A stretch of 64,000 nt of DNA from Thermoplasmata archaeon (lineage in GTDB: Archaea > Thermoplasmatota > Thermoplasmata > GCA-020350865): the NCBI GenBank assembly GCA_020348445.1, contig CP070751.1, forward strand, positions 3,463,551-3,527,550, given 5' to 3'. Positions within the stretch are counted from its first letter, which is position 1. Each line of letters opens with the position of its first letter. A program made the translations under genes and the position numbers. Positions 18,347 through 27,188 of the stretch are shown in pieces. The notes under the pieces are model-generated. The model saw only the letters and a list, made by a program, of their open reading frames with translations, was not told the DNA's origin and did no database searches.

Positions 18347-18991
18347 CTACATCAGCCTAACAGATTTTCCCATAGTGGTTTTAATGTACACCGAGGCAAT
18401 GTTCATTTTTCCCCTCTCCAGTTTTCCAATGAGCCTTTTTATGATCTCATCAACATTCTCAGCCAAATCCTCGATGCTCATTTCTTTAGTTCCCACAGGT
18501 GCATGAAATGTTCTTCTATCCTTAGAGCGAATTCTAACAGTTCTTCTGAGATTATTTATGAGCGGTGCTGGATCGGCAGAAGGTGGTATGGGCTTTGGCA
18601 TCTTGCCCCTGGGACCCAAAACGACCCCGAGCTTCTTACCTATGACTGGCATAAGAGGTGCCTCAGCCACAAAGAAAACGTGGTCATTTGCCAGTTTCTT
18701 TGCCTGCTTTTTGTCATCAGCTAAATCATCCAGTTCTTCTGGTGTGATTACCAAATCCGCGACCTTTTTTGCCTTGATTGCCAGCTCGCCGCTACCAAAA
18801 ACCGCTATCTTAATTGGCTTTCCCCTACCATTGGGCAGTAAAACCTCGTCATCGACTCTATTTTTAGGAATAGACAAATCGATATCTTTTAAGTTTATAG
18901 CCAAATCCACACTTTCTGAAAATTTACGTGCCTTTGAGGTTTCAATGGCGTCTTTTACAGCCTTGAGGGTTTTTTTCTCAGCCAAATGCAT
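18347..18991 (-). CDS. rpl1: Ribosomal protein L1
   Basis: The 214-residue protein shows L1 signatures: SVDLAINLKDIDLSIPKNR near residue 27 and the family motif VLGPRGKMPKP near residue 125, ending YIKTTMGKSVRLM. It binds the 23S rRNA L1 stalk and in archaea commonly also represses its own operon. The ATG at 18991 is only one base from a run of five G, so the Shine-Dalgarno is poorly spaced and would sit beside a leader hairpin (see 18998-19033). It is the first gene of rpl1-rpl10-rpl12. Confidence 0.96.
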   Translation of the reverse strand: MHLAEKKTLKAVKDAIETSKARKFSESVDLAINLKDIDLSIPKNRVDDEVLLPNGRGKPIKIAVFGSGELAIKAKKVADLVITPEELDDLADDKKQAKKLANDHVFFVAEAPLMPVIGKKLGVVLGPRGKMPKPIPPSADPAPLINNLRRTVRIRSKDRRTFHAPVGTKEMSIEDLAENVDEIIKRLIGKLERGKMNIASVYIKTTMGKSVRLM

Positions 18992-18997
18992 TCCCCC

Positions 18998-19033
18998 TGT
19001 AGTTTTGCGAGAACAGCCGGGTTCTCTCCTACA
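18998..19033 (-). promoter_or_regulatory. Probable L1 autoregulatory leader hairpin
   Basis: On the minus strand the leader folds as TGTAG pairing CTACA (5 bp) enclosing an asymmetric internal loop and a GAGAAC/GTTCTC stem (6 bp). It ends next to the G-run that serves as Shine-Dalgarno for rpl1. Two helices separated by an asymmetric loop is the general layout of known L1 mRNA targets. Whether the loop bases match the L1 consensus was not tested. Confidence 0.45.
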
Positions 19034-19078
19034 TGCGAGTTCTTTCTTTTTGCGGGTTTACCCTAATAATTCCCCTTG

Positions 19079-19087
19079 TTTATAAGG
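19079..19087 (-). promoter_or_regulatory. TATA box of the rpl1-rpl10-rpl12 operon
   Basis: CCTTATAAA on the minus strand, preceded by AAAG (BRE-like), lies about 90 bp before the rpl1 start. This allows a leader of about 65 nt that contains the hairpin. Confidence 0.55.
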
Positions 19088-19102
19088 CTTTGCATTATCG
19101 AT

Positions 19103-19504
19103 CTAGTCCCATATTGTCCTTATGGTTTTATTTTTCCCTACCTCTTCATCATTGGTGATAACCTGGGCGTCTTTACTTTTTGCTATAGCACAGATCATCC
19201 TGTCATGAAGCTCGGGTATGTCCAAAGCTAAAAATTCCTCCCAAGCCGTATAATCCATACCAACAATATCAATATATTTTGAACTGTCCATTGAAATTAA
19301 AACTTCCATTATCAAGCTCTTTGGATTCGAGGTTTTCAATCTACCTTTTAAGGAAATATAGATAAATTCACCTATTACGATTTCCGGGATTAGCAATCTG
19401 CATTTATTTTGTTCAGCCAATTTAAATATCTTATCAGCGTTCGCTGGTAAATCATTTTGCAGATAACTTACCAATCCAATTGTATCAACCAAATATTCTC
19501 TCAT
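19103..19504 (-). CDS. vapC: PIN-domain toxin, VapC family
   Basis: The 133-residue product starts MREYLVDTIGLVSYLQ; the first acidic PIN residue is the Asp in LVDT. Further acidic positions are the Glu in IGEFIY, the Asp in ELHDRMICAIA and the Asp in ITNDEEV, together the expected metal-binding quartet of VapC RNases. The ATG at 19504 overlaps the upstream antitoxin stop as ATGA, which fixes the start better than the in-frame GTG/ATG a few codons earlier. VapC toxins cleave tRNA or rRNA when the antitoxin is degraded. Confidence 0.88.
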   Translation of the reverse strand: MREYLVDTIGLVSYLQNDLPANADKIFKLAEQNKCRLLIPEIVIGEFIYISLKGRLKTSNPKSLIMEVLISMDSSKYIDIVGMDYTAWEEFLALDIPELHDRMICAIAKSKDAQVITNDEEVGKNKTIRTIWD

Positions 19505-19755
19505 AACACCCATTCCTTTCTCAGAGCTCTGATATCTTTATCAAATCCTTTGACATCGATCTTACCGGCTAACATCCCCCTAAGAGGTGTTTTTTTATGT
19601 TTTAACAGAATTCCTTCCTCTGTTGGGAGCATTATAACTTCCTCTCCTTCGAGTATATGATAACCGTCGCGAAATTCCTTTGGAAGGGTTATTTGGCCTT
19701 TTGAGCTGACAGTAGCCGAGCGAATTTTGATATGATCACCAAATAAAATATACAA
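19501..19755 (-). CDS. vapB: AbrB-type antitoxin, VapB family
   Basis: The product has about 84 residues with an N-terminal SpoVT-AbrB swapped-hairpin core (ATVSSKGQITLPKEFRDGYHI, then GEEVIMLPTEEGILLKHKK) and a C-terminal toxin-binding arm ending LRKEWVL. No ATG is available; the frame opens at a TTG at 19755 with no clear Shine-Dalgarno, so the exact start is uncertain. It is translationally coupled to vapC by the ATGA overlap. It should neutralise VapC and repress its own promoter (family knowledge). Confidence 0.82.
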   Translation of the reverse strand: MYILFGDHIKIRSATVSSKGQITLPKEFRDGYHILEGEEVIMLPTEEGILLKHKKTPLRGMLAGKIDVKGFDKDIRALRKEWVL

Positions 19756-19930
19756 CTGTTAGTAAATAAACTTTACTATTGGTAAAGAAGATATAGATAA
19801 TATGCTTGTAATTTGGAGAATTGAATATATGGGTGGTTATACCCTAATTAATTACATATTCTGTAATATAAATAGATGTTGAAATGTACTAATTACATGA
19901 TGTTTTTAATCTGCTTAATTTGATTTATAT

Positions 19931-20317
19931 TCAATCAAACTCTTTCCAATTGATAATCACGGCCCCAATCATTATGTTGTCGCCACTTTTTGCACCCACA
20001 ATTTGAATTGTGTTTCTTCCTTGCCTTAGGATTCCTTCAGGGATAACATCCGTGACATCCTGCCATTGGTTTTCACGAGTCCTTATTATGTCCTCACCTG
20101 GAAGGTCCTCTCCATTAATAATGATTTTATGTCCCTTGTTTTGAACATCATACACTTGTACAATAATATAGCCATTTCCCGTTGGAACTCCAGGAATGTT
20201 GAAGGTTCTTTTAGTGGTTTGATCTCCTACGTAGACGTACCAAGGTACATCGATTTCCCCTTCTTCATCACCAATTTGTTCATTGAAAATAATTATGTCG
20301 AAGTTAGCAATTGTCAT
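19931..20317 (-). CDS. Hypothetical beta-rich protein
   Basis: The 128-residue product has no signal peptide and no membrane segment. It is almost entirely alternating strand and turn (FDIIIFNEQIGDE, WYVYVGDQTTKRTFNIP, GYIIVQVYDVQNKGHKIII, GRNTIQIVGAKSGDNIMIG), resembling a jelly-roll or carbohydrate-binding-like sandwich. I do not recognise the family with confidence. The gene has one of the strongest ribosome sites in the window (AAGGAGGTGAT, 5 nt before ATG), so it is probably well expressed. It sits alone between vapB and a divergent membrane protein gene. Confidence 0.75.
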   Translation of the reverse strand: MTIANFDIIIFNEQIGDEEGEIDVPWYVYVGDQTTKRTFNIPGVPTGNGYIIVQVYDVQNKGHKIIINGEDLPGEDIIRTRENQWQDVTDVIPEGILRQGRNTIQIVGAKSGDNIMIGAVIINWKEFD

Positions 20318-20606
20318 TGTATATCACCTCCTTCTTATTGTTGATCTCATTCTTTAAAGTGGTAGGGGGCCGTCTATGAATATCTAATTTATGGGACAAA
20401 TCTTCAATAGAATTCACAATCCCCTTGTCAATCTTTCCTCGCTTATTTTCATTCTTCTCGGTTAGATGCGTTTTTCCCCTAGAAAGCGGGCTTAAACTTA
20501 GAATCCTCCCTATAATCTTACACCCCCCAACTATATTGGTTGATACACATCATTTTATTAATATTTTACCAAGATTCATGTAAAGTCCTCTAAATATCCG
20601 AATTGT

Positions 20607-21254
20607 ATGGCTTTTATTAGAAGTAGACAAATATACTTATTTACCCTAAATTCATACCCAAATTTCATGGGTTTGGCAGAGAGCATCATTGATATCCTAC
20701 AGGGGCTTCCCTCTTGGCTTATTATCATTTTTATTGCAATGATCCCCTTCATCGAACTTAGGGGAACCATATTGTTGTGGGCAGCCCAAGGAGGGGATTT
20801 CTCTTTCGCCGGTTTCCCGTACCCTGAAGGTTGGATCCCAATTTATATTGTCTCAGTGATAGGTAATATGATCCCAATTCCTTTTATCTTGCTCTTTTTT
20901 CCATGGGTTGAAAAGAAGCTTAGACGATGGAAGATTTTCGACCGCTTCTTCGACTGGCTCTTTGCCAGAACCCGGAAAAGGACAGGCAAGTCCGTGGAAA
21001 AATACGAAGAGCTGGCCCTTGTACTTTTTGTTGCTATACCACTGCCCATAACCGGAGCCTGGACCGGCTCACTTGTGTCCTACCTATTCGGACTGGATCG
21101 TGCCAAATCCATAATCTTCATTTTCATAGGTGTTTTAATTGCAGGAGCCATTATGCTTGCTTTGGTTCTCATATCCCTGTGGATTGCACTCGCGATAATA
21201 ATTGGGCTCACGATAGCTTTGATTTTACTTGGGCGAATTGAAACACGAGAATGA
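20607..21254 (+). CDS. Small multidrug export-like membrane protein (COG2426/PF06695 type)
   Basis: The protein is 215 residues with about five hydrophobic segments. Motifs typical of this family are visible: MIPFIELRGTI near the start, GNMIPIPFILLFFPW, and ALVLFVAIPLPITGAWTGSL in the second half. The family name implies export of small compounds, but the function is poorly established. The ATG at 20607 gives a polar 20-residue lead; an in-frame ATG at 20667 (MGLAESIIDILQ) could be the true start. It stands alone on the + strand, divergent from the beta-rich hypothetical gene and convergent with the KaiC gene. Confidence 0.82.
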   Translation: MAFIRSRQIYLFTLNSYPNFMGLAESIIDILQGLPSWLIIIFIAMIPFIELRGTILLWAAQGGDFSFAGFPYPEGWIPIYIVSVIGNMIPIPFILLFFPWVEKKLRRWKIFDRFFDWLFARTRKRTGKSVEKYEELALVLFVAIPLPITGAWTGSLVSYLFGLDRAKSIIFIFIGVLIAGAIMLALVLISLWIALAIIIGLTIALILLGRIETRE

Positions 21255-21316
21255 ATAAAAGGATACTAGGCTCCTTTGATTTGATCTGCCCGGGTCTAGC
21301 TGATAGTAAAAAAACC

Positions 21317-22234
21317 CTATCCCAAAGTGATATCGTATTCGTTCAGAATAAGAGATATTAACTGATGAGGATTCATGGTCCCAATATCCTGGGTTGTAAG
21401 ATCCTCAATCATGCTTTTTAGCTTATCTGCGTAATCTTTGGGCAATTTTTCGAACTTTTCAATTAATTTCTCTCTCAGATCATCTGGGAACTTCTTGCTC
21501 TCTATGCCTACATCCACGCCCTCTATGACGATGCCTATGCCCTTGAAAATCGAGTAAGGATGGGAGATTGTGGAGTGCCAGCTGCTTCTGGATTTGACTA
21601 TCCTCATCCTGGTGTCGACCTTTGCTATCCCCAATCCATCTAATCTCTCGATCGTCGAGGTTGTGGGGTGGGATATGTATCGAAGATGTATAACGGCATC
21701 AGAAAGATACATTGGTATGATTGTTTCCGGACCCGAGAGATCCCCGAAGGTGCCGTGCTCCTCAAGTGTCGCAATTACAGTGCCCACCTTCTTGGTTTCG
21801 TTGAACAGGGTTGATATGAGTTCTCTTTGCTTGTACTTGTCTTGGGCAGTCCAAACAATTGGAGTTAGTGGGTCTATTGCGATCCTCGCATGAATACCTG
21901 CCCATTCAGCCACAAATTCCGGCAACTCCTCTTTGATGAAATCAGAGAATTCCATTCCCCCTGCCTCAATAAACACAAGTTGACCATCTTCCAGGTAATC
22001 CTTCAAATCGGCCCATCCCATCTCTGCAGCTTCTTTTAGGATCTGATCCTTTTGCTCTTCCAAAGTGATGTATATCGCCTCTTCTTCTTCCTCAAGACCG
22101 CGGTGTAAGAATTGGGTTACAAATGTCGTTTTTCCCGTACCTGTCGCCCCAACTATTGTGGTAACAGAATTTTTGTTAATTCCATTATCGAGAAGGGGAT
22201 TTAATCCGTATACACCTGTTTTAATTTTTTCCAT
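21317..22234 (-). CDS. KaiC-like RecA-superfamily ATPase
   Basis: The 305-residue single-domain protein opens KTGVYGLNPLLDNGI, then Walker A GATGTGKTT (about residue 29), the acidic EE pair in ITLEEQ and a Walker B-like IAIDPLTPIV. It matches archaeal RadA/KaiC-type regulators that bind ATP and often work with signalling or gene-expression partners. A C-terminal extension of about 60 residues is helical. The winged-helix regulator gene lies 135 bp upstream on the same strand, so the two may be co-expressed. No circadian role should be assumed. Confidence 0.9.
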   Translation of the reverse strand: MEKIKTGVYGLNPLLDNGINKNSVTTIVGATGTGKTTFVTQFLHRGLEEEEEAIYITLEEQKDQILKEAAEMGWADLKDYLEDGQLVFIEAGGMEFSDFIKEELPEFVAEWAGIHARIAIDPLTPIVWTAQDKYKQRELISTLFNETKKVGTVIATLEEHGTFGDLSGPETIIPMYLSDAVIHLRYISHPTTSTIERLDGLGIAKVDTRMRIVKSRSSWHSTISHPYSIFKGIGIVIEGVDVGIESKKFPDDLREKLIEKFEKLPKDYADKLKSMIEDLTTQDIGTMNPHQLISLILNEYDITLG

Positions 22235-22369
22235 ATCATGGGCCTTCCTGTTTTGTATCTGGATTTTTTATCATTAATTGTCTGGGCTTTTAAGAATGGA
22301 TTAATGGGTTATATAAATTTTGGAAATATCTACGTTTTTTGATTTTGACATCTGGCATCAATTCAAAAC

Positions 22370-23104
22370 TTATGTTATATTCCCACCTTTTGGATGGGGT
22401 AAAAACCTGGGAACCAGATTCAAATTCACCTTCAATATCATCTTTTCCTTGCCTGATTCTATTTGGATTACGAGCACATCACCACGACTCCGTATGATCT
22501 CTGGTTTTGTACCATCCCTTTTTAATGCCCTTAAAAGGGTCTTTTTGAAGTGGTTCCTCCTCTTCCTGTCAGAGCGCAGAACCTTGTCCAGGTTTTCACT
22601 AATGTAGTAGTGCTTGTATTTTCCATCTCTTATGCAGTTGATAATCGCGTATTCAGTTAATTTGGAGGTGTACCACCCGCATTCCTGCTGGTACATCCCC
22701 AGCTTTTTGCAGAGCTTCTTTTGTGTGATACCGGGATTTGCGGCAATTGTGTCACAAATGAACCTTGCCTTATCACCGCTTAATAGCGCCAGGACCTCGA
22801 TATCCTCTGACTCGATCATCTCCGCGGGGTAGTAAATCCTGTTTTTACCCACTTTTTTTGTGGTAACTAGGCCTTTCTCCGTCATTTTCTTAAGATGCCA
22901 GTCTACAGTGGGGACTGCAAGGTCCAAAGTCCTTGCTATGACCCTCAATTTACTGCATGGATTCTTGCACAGATACTGGAATATCACCAGTCTAGTGGGA
23001 TTTAAAAGCAGCGATTCCTCACCCTTTTTGCTCTTCTCTACCTCACCCACGGCCCTTTCCTGTGCTATCGCCCTCTTTAAAGCATCGCCGATCTTCTCTG
23101 GCAT
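22370..23104 (-). CDS. Tandem winged-helix transcriptional regulator
   Basis: The 244-residue protein has a first ArsR/MarR-like winged helix (LLLNPTRLVIFQYLCKNP, then LDLAVPTVDWHLKKM and GLVTTKKVGKNRIYYP; about 32-105). A second HTH segment follows (ARFICDTIAANPGITQKKLC, CGWYTSKLTEYAIINCIRD; about 120-190), then a basic C-terminal region. Two fused winged helices are common in euryarchaeal regulators. The targets are unknown; the KaiC gene immediately downstream is the obvious candidate partner. Confidence 0.85.
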   Translation of the reverse strand: MPEKIGDALKRAIAQERAVGEVEKSKKGEESLLLNPTRLVIFQYLCKNPCSKLRVIARTLDLAVPTVDWHLKKMTEKGLVTTKKVGKNRIYYPAEMIESEDIEVLALLSGDKARFICDTIAANPGITQKKLCKKLGMYQQECGWYTSKLTEYAIINCIRDGKYKHYYISENLDKVLRSDRKRRNHFKKTLLRALKRDGTKPEIIRSRGDVLVIQIESGKEKMILKVNLNLVPRFLPHPKGGNIT

Positions 23105-23245
23105 GGACTTTTTCCTCGCAACGAGTATTGTATGGGTTGATATTTACCTTTTTTGTTTGATTTATATGAACAAATCCTTTTCATAGTTTTTTTAGTTCCT
23201 GGGTGGGTGGAGGGAGGTAGGTGGTGGGTAGATCTTTATGCGGGG

Positions 23246-23343
23246 GCCCTTAGGCTTAAGATATCAACTCTTTATCGCATAACCTAAGGGCAAAGTGGCC
23301 TATGAATTAATCATATAGGATATGGAATAGACCACGATGGAGG
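23246..23343 (+). ncRNA. 98-nt intergenic structured element, copy 2
   Basis: This is the second copy of the element at 9977-10074, aligned gaplessly with 11 differences. The GCCCTTAGG/CCTAAGGGC stem is fully conserved, while changes cluster in loops and linkers. It ends 81 nt before the metallophosphoesterase ATG, and a G/A-rich tract (GGAGG continuing into GGGGGGATGG) follows as in copy 1. Sense strand inferred. Confidence 0.5.
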
Positions 23344-23424
23344 GGGGATGGTGGGAGGGATGAAGATGATAGATAAAAAACGATATCAAAAATATATTAT
23401 CACCCAAACCCAATTCCTTATGTC

Positions 23425-24177
23425 ATGAAACTCGAACCAATCCCAAATGAACCTGCTCTACTTCTAAAAGGCAAGAAAAATACCTTGATCGTGGCCGACC
23501 TTCATATTGGAATAGAAGCCGAGCTTAGAGAATCAGGGATAAACATTCCCAGCCAGACAGAGAAAATGGCATTGCACCTCATTGAACTTTGTAAAGAGCA
23601 TGAGATTCACGACCTGGTTATTGTGGGGGATGTGAAGCATAATGTTCCAATGACGAGCGGACAGGAGTACTTCGAAATCCCAAGGATTTTTGAGAGATTG
23701 AAAGAACATGTGGAAAAGGCCCACATCACGATGGGAAACCACGATGGGAATCTTAAAAACTATCTCCCGGATTGGGTAAAAATCCACGGAACCAAGGGTT
23801 TTACTTATAAAGGAATTGGGATTTTCCACGGCCATACATGGCCTAAAAAAGAAGTCATGCAGTGCAGCCAAGTAGTAATTGCCCATCAGCATCCCACGAT
23901 ATTGTTCGTAGAAACACTCGGGGAAAGGGATACCAGGCAATGCTGGGTGAAAGCAGATTTCATTACCAAGGTTACAGAAGAACGTTATCCCAAATCAAAT
24001 CCAAAGCTCATAATCATGCCCACTTTCAACGATCTTTTAGGAGGAATCGCGGTAAACGAGAGGGATTCTGAGCTTCTAGGACCAATTATGAAAAACAAAC
24101 TCGTGGATTTGGATAATGCCGAAATTTACCTACTAGATGGTACATTTTTAGGGAAACTTAGTGATTTGAGGGTGTAA
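23425..24177 (+). CDS. Calcineurin-like metallophosphoesterase (archaeal Lhr-associated type)
   Basis: The 250-residue protein has the complete metallophosphoesterase motif set: ADLHIGIE, GDVKHN, GNHDG, HGHTWP and AHQHP, with Asp, His and Asn ligands in place. It resembles the archaeal SbcD-related phosphoesterases commonly encoded next to Lhr helicases. Its TAA stop is separated from the lhr ATG by a single base, so the two are almost certainly translated together and may act jointly in DNA repair. The natural substrate is unknown. A 98-nt structured element lies upstream. Confidence 0.92.
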   Translation: MKLEPIPNEPALLLKGKKNTLIVADLHIGIEAELRESGINIPSQTEKMALHLIELCKEHEIHDLVIVGDVKHNVPMTSGQEYFEIPRIFERLKEHVEKAHITMGNHDGNLKNYLPDWVKIHGTKGFTYKGIGIFHGHTWPKKEVMQCSQVVIAHQHPTILFVETLGERDTRQCWVKADFITKVTEERYPKSNPKLIIMPTFNDLLGGIAVNERDSELLGPIMKNKLVDLDNAEIYLLDGTFLGKLSDLRV

Positions 24178-24178
24178 G

Positions 24179-26920
24179 ATGAGTTTTGATATGCTTTCTC
24201 CTGCTATTATAAAAGCTATTGAAAAGAAGGGATGGGGAGAATTAACTGAGCCTCAAAAAAAGGCCATTCCAGTGGTTTTAGATGACAAGGATCTGCTTCT
24301 TATCGCTCCCACAGGTTATGGAAAGACCGAGGCTGTAATGTTACCGCTTTTTCACAAGATTCTAAAAGAAAAACCAGAGAGAATCAGCCTTCTTTACATA
24401 ACACCATTAAGAGCACTTAACAGGGACATGCTGCAAAGAATGCTATGGTTCGCCAACGAACTGGATATTAAGGTTGCGGTGCGTCACGGCGACACTCCCC
24501 AGCATGAAAGGGCAAAAATGTCAAAGTCACCACCTGACATCCTCATCACCACTCCTGAGACGTTTCAGATCATGTTCACTGGCAAGCACCTCAGAAGGCA
24601 TTTAAGTAATGTGAAATGGGTGGTAATCGACGAGATCCATGAACTTGCCCAGGATGAAAGAGGTGCCCAGCTTGCTGTAGCAATGGAAAGGTTATGTCAA
24701 TTAACAGGAAGGGAGGTTCAGAGAATTGGATTATCAGCAACAGTGGGCAGCCCTTCGGAAATAGCACGGTTTTTAGGAGGAGTACAAAGAAAGGTGGAAA
24801 TCATAAGAACCAGGCTCCCAAAGGATATCAAAATACAGGTGGAGAGCCCCATTCCAAAAAAAGAGGATGAGAAGCTTGCAATGGAACTTGGCACAGAATC
24901 CAAACAGGCCGTCTGTCTAAGAAGGGGAAGGGAACTGGTGGAAGAACATAGGTCAACCCTATACTTTGTAAATACAAGGGATACTGCAGAGACCCTTGCC
25001 ACAAGATACCATCTATGGGACAGTGCCTTTCCAGTTGGAGTACATCATGGCTCACTATCCAAGGGTGTTAGGGTCCAGATGGAGGAGGATTTCAAATCCG
25101 AGAAATTAAAGGGTCTGATATGCACATCCTCACTGGAACTTGGAATAGATGTGGGTAGTGCAGATTTCACAATACAGTACAACTCCCCGAGACAGGTGAC
25201 CAGACTGGTTCAGAGAGTGGGAAGAGCAGGTCATGCAGTTGGAGAGGTTTCCAAAGGAACTATCATAGCCATATCCAATGATGACGTACTAGAGAGCTGT
25301 GCAATTACAAGAAGGGCACTTGCCGAGAAAATCGAAGCCTTTAAAATTAGGGAAAATCCACTATCTGTCTTAGCCAATCAGATCCTCGCAATCGCCGTGA
25401 CCTCCAAGGACAATACCCTTAAAAGCTGCTATTCACTGATTAAAAAGGCCTACCCATTTCGAAATTTGAAACAAAAAACGTTCCTGGATGTTGTGGAACT
25501 TTTAAGGGATGAAAGGGTCCTGTGGATTGAAGATGAAAGATTTGGAAGAAAAAGACCCTCATTCAACTACTTTTATGATAACCTATCCATGATCCCTGAC
25601 GAGAGAACTTTTAAGGTCGTTGATATAACAACCAGGAAAACCATTGGAACCTTGGACGAAGGATTCACAGCCAATTACATTCAACCTCATGCACGAATCA
25701 TTATTAAGGGTCGACCATGGGAAGTTGTGGAGTTCGAGGAGGATATACTTGTTACCCCCTCAGCACTTGTTGGTGCAGTGCCAAATTGGGTAGGAGAGGA
25801 GATTCCTGTTCCAATAGAAGTGGCCCAAGAGGTGGGAAGGATAAGAAGAATGGGGGACCTAGGGGGATATCCTATTGATGATGGTGCTAAAAAAATATAC
25901 TTTGATACCCTAAAAAAACAGAAAAAGCAACATCCAGTGCCTACTGATAGACTGATCACAATCGAATCTGACAAGCGAACGATCATAGTAAATGCATGTC
26001 TTGGAAGCAAGGTAAACGAGACAGTGGGAATGCTGCTTTCAACTCTTCTCGCGGCAAGGGTGGGAGAGAGCGTTGGTATGAGAACAGACCCTTACCGAAT
26101 CATTCTGGATCTGCCAACTCCCATGAATCCTGATATCGTAAAAGCAATTCTTCTTGAAACAGAACCAGAGGGAGTTGAAGATATCATTCGAATGGCTCTG
26201 AAACACTCCTCATATCTGAGATGGACATTAATTAATGTGGCTAAGAAATTCTGTGCACTTGAAAAAGAAGTGGATTACAAGAGGATCTCCATCAAGAGAC
26301 TAGCTGCCGCTTTCATGGACACACCTTTATATTCAGAAACAGTGGATAAAACAATCTGGGAAAGGATGGATATTCAAAAGACAAAGGAGGTCCTTCAGAG
26401 CATACAGGACAGGGAAATAGACCTTCGAGTAACTAGCCTTTCACCCATTGGACTAGAGGGTGTGGAAGCTTTCAGAAGACTCGTTGCTCCCCAGAAACCT
26501 GATCGGGCAATTCTAATGACCTTGAAACACCGGCTCGAGGACGAGAGAGTCAAACTTTTGTGCCTTTCCTGCAAGAGGGAATACTTGAAGAGAATAAAGA
26601 ACATCCCAGAAAAGATAACTTGTCAGAACTGCGGCGGAAAGATGATAGCCGCCGTGCCCACCTACGAGGATGCAGGGCCCATTCTTCGAAAAAAGAAACC
26701 CAAGGAAAAAGAGAAAAGGACTATAAGGAAATTATTCACAAACGCAAACCTGATTCTGAGTCACGGTAAAAAAGCAATTCTGGCAATGAGGGCAAGGGGA
26801 GTCGGCCCAAAGACTGCCGCTCGAATCCTTGCCATGCACTACGAGACCGAAGAGGAGTTTCTAAGGGAGATTTTATCGGCAGAGATTCTGTATGCAAGGA
26901 CGAGAAGGTTTTGGGATTGA
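24179..26920 (+). CDS. lhr: Lhr-type large superfamily-2 helicase
   Basis: The 913-residue protein has a Q-motif (GELTEPQKKAIP), Walker A APTGYGKTE, DEIH box VVIDEIHEL, SAT motif GLSATVG, ICTSSLELGIDVGS, and motif VI QRVGRAGH. A winged-helix/Lhr-specific region follows, then a late zinc-finger-like segment (CLSCKREY ... CQNCGGK, about 795-825) and a C-terminal helix-hairpin-helix (ARGVGPKTAARILAMH). Lhr proteins are ATP-dependent 3'-5' DNA translocases acting in recombination and repair. The start overlaps the operon tightly with the metallophosphoesterase. The added zinc and HhH modules fit the archaeal Lhr architecture. Confidence 0.94.
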   Translation: MSFDMLSPAIIKAIEKKGWGELTEPQKKAIPVVLDDKDLLLIAPTGYGKTEAVMLPLFHKILKEKPERISLLYITPLRALNRDMLQRMLWFANELDIKVAVRHGDTPQHERAKMSKSPPDILITTPETFQIMFTGKHLRRHLSNVKWVVIDEIHELAQDERGAQLAVAMERLCQLTGREVQRIGLSATVGSPSEIARFLGGVQRKVEIIRTRLPKDIKIQVESPIPKKEDEKLAMELGTESKQAVCLRRGRELVEEHRSTLYFVNTRDTAETLATRYHLWDSAFPVGVHHGSLSKGVRVQMEEDFKSEKLKGLICTSSLELGIDVGSADFTIQYNSPRQVTRLVQRVGRAGHAVGEVSKGTIIAISNDDVLESCAITRRALAEKIEAFKIRENPLSVLANQILAIAVTSKDNTLKSCYSLIKKAYPFRNLKQKTFLDVVELLRDERVLWIEDERFGRKRPSFNYFYDNLSMIPDERTFKVVDITTRKTIGTLDEGFTANYIQPHARIIIKGRPWEVVEFEEDILVTPSALVGAVPNWVGEEIPVPIEVAQEVGRIRRMGDLGGYPIDDGAKKIYFDTLKKQKKQHPVPTDRLITIESDKRTIIVNACLGSKVNETVGMLLSTLLAARVGESVGMRTDPYRIILDLPTPMNPDIVKAILLETEPEGVEDIIRMALKHSSYLRWTLINVAKKFCALEKEVDYKRISIKRLAAAFMDTPLYSETVDKTIWERMDIQKTKEVLQSIQDREIDLRVTSLSPIGLEGVEAFRRLVAPQKPDRAILMTLKHRLEDERVKLLCLSCKREYLKRIKNIPEKITCQNCGGKMIAAVPTYEDAGPILRKKKPKEKEKRTIRKLFTNANLILSHGKKAILAMRARGVGPKTAARILAMHYETEEEFLREILSAEILYARTRRFWD

Positions 26921-27044
26921 TAGGTAGAAGATTTTAAAAACTTTTTAACATTTTATTACGTTATTTTATTATTTTCAAGTTAACACTGTTATACAAATCC
27001 AGACTGACGTTTTATTCAATAAAATAGTATCAATATCTGACAAC

Positions 27045-27055
27045 TTTTAAATATC
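27045..27055 (+). promoter_or_regulatory. Candidate TATA box for gdhA
   Basis: TTTTAAATATC in the 268-bp region between lhr and gdhA would place transcription start near 27080 and leave a leader of about 100 nt containing the inverted repeats at 27067-27124. The assignment is tentative. Confidence 0.35.
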
Positions 27056-27066
27056 TTTATATTATT

Positions 27067-27124
27067 CCCCCCAATGCCCAGATTTAAAAAAATGGAAATA
27101 TGGGAAAAATACCGTATTTGGGGG
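27067..27124. promoter_or_regulatory. Nested inverted repeats upstream of gdhA
   Basis: An outer pair CCCCCCAAT (27067) and ATTTGGGGG (ending 27124) encloses an inner pair AAATATGG and CCGTATTT separated by 8 nt, with one mismatch. The arrangement could be an operator or a leader hairpin for nitrogen-responsive control of gdhA; no family motif is recognised. Confidence 0.4.
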
Positions 27125-27188
27125 TATCAATAATAAAGAATGTTATGGTTAATAGTGATTTTTTAAAAATATATAAGGAGGTAAGAAT

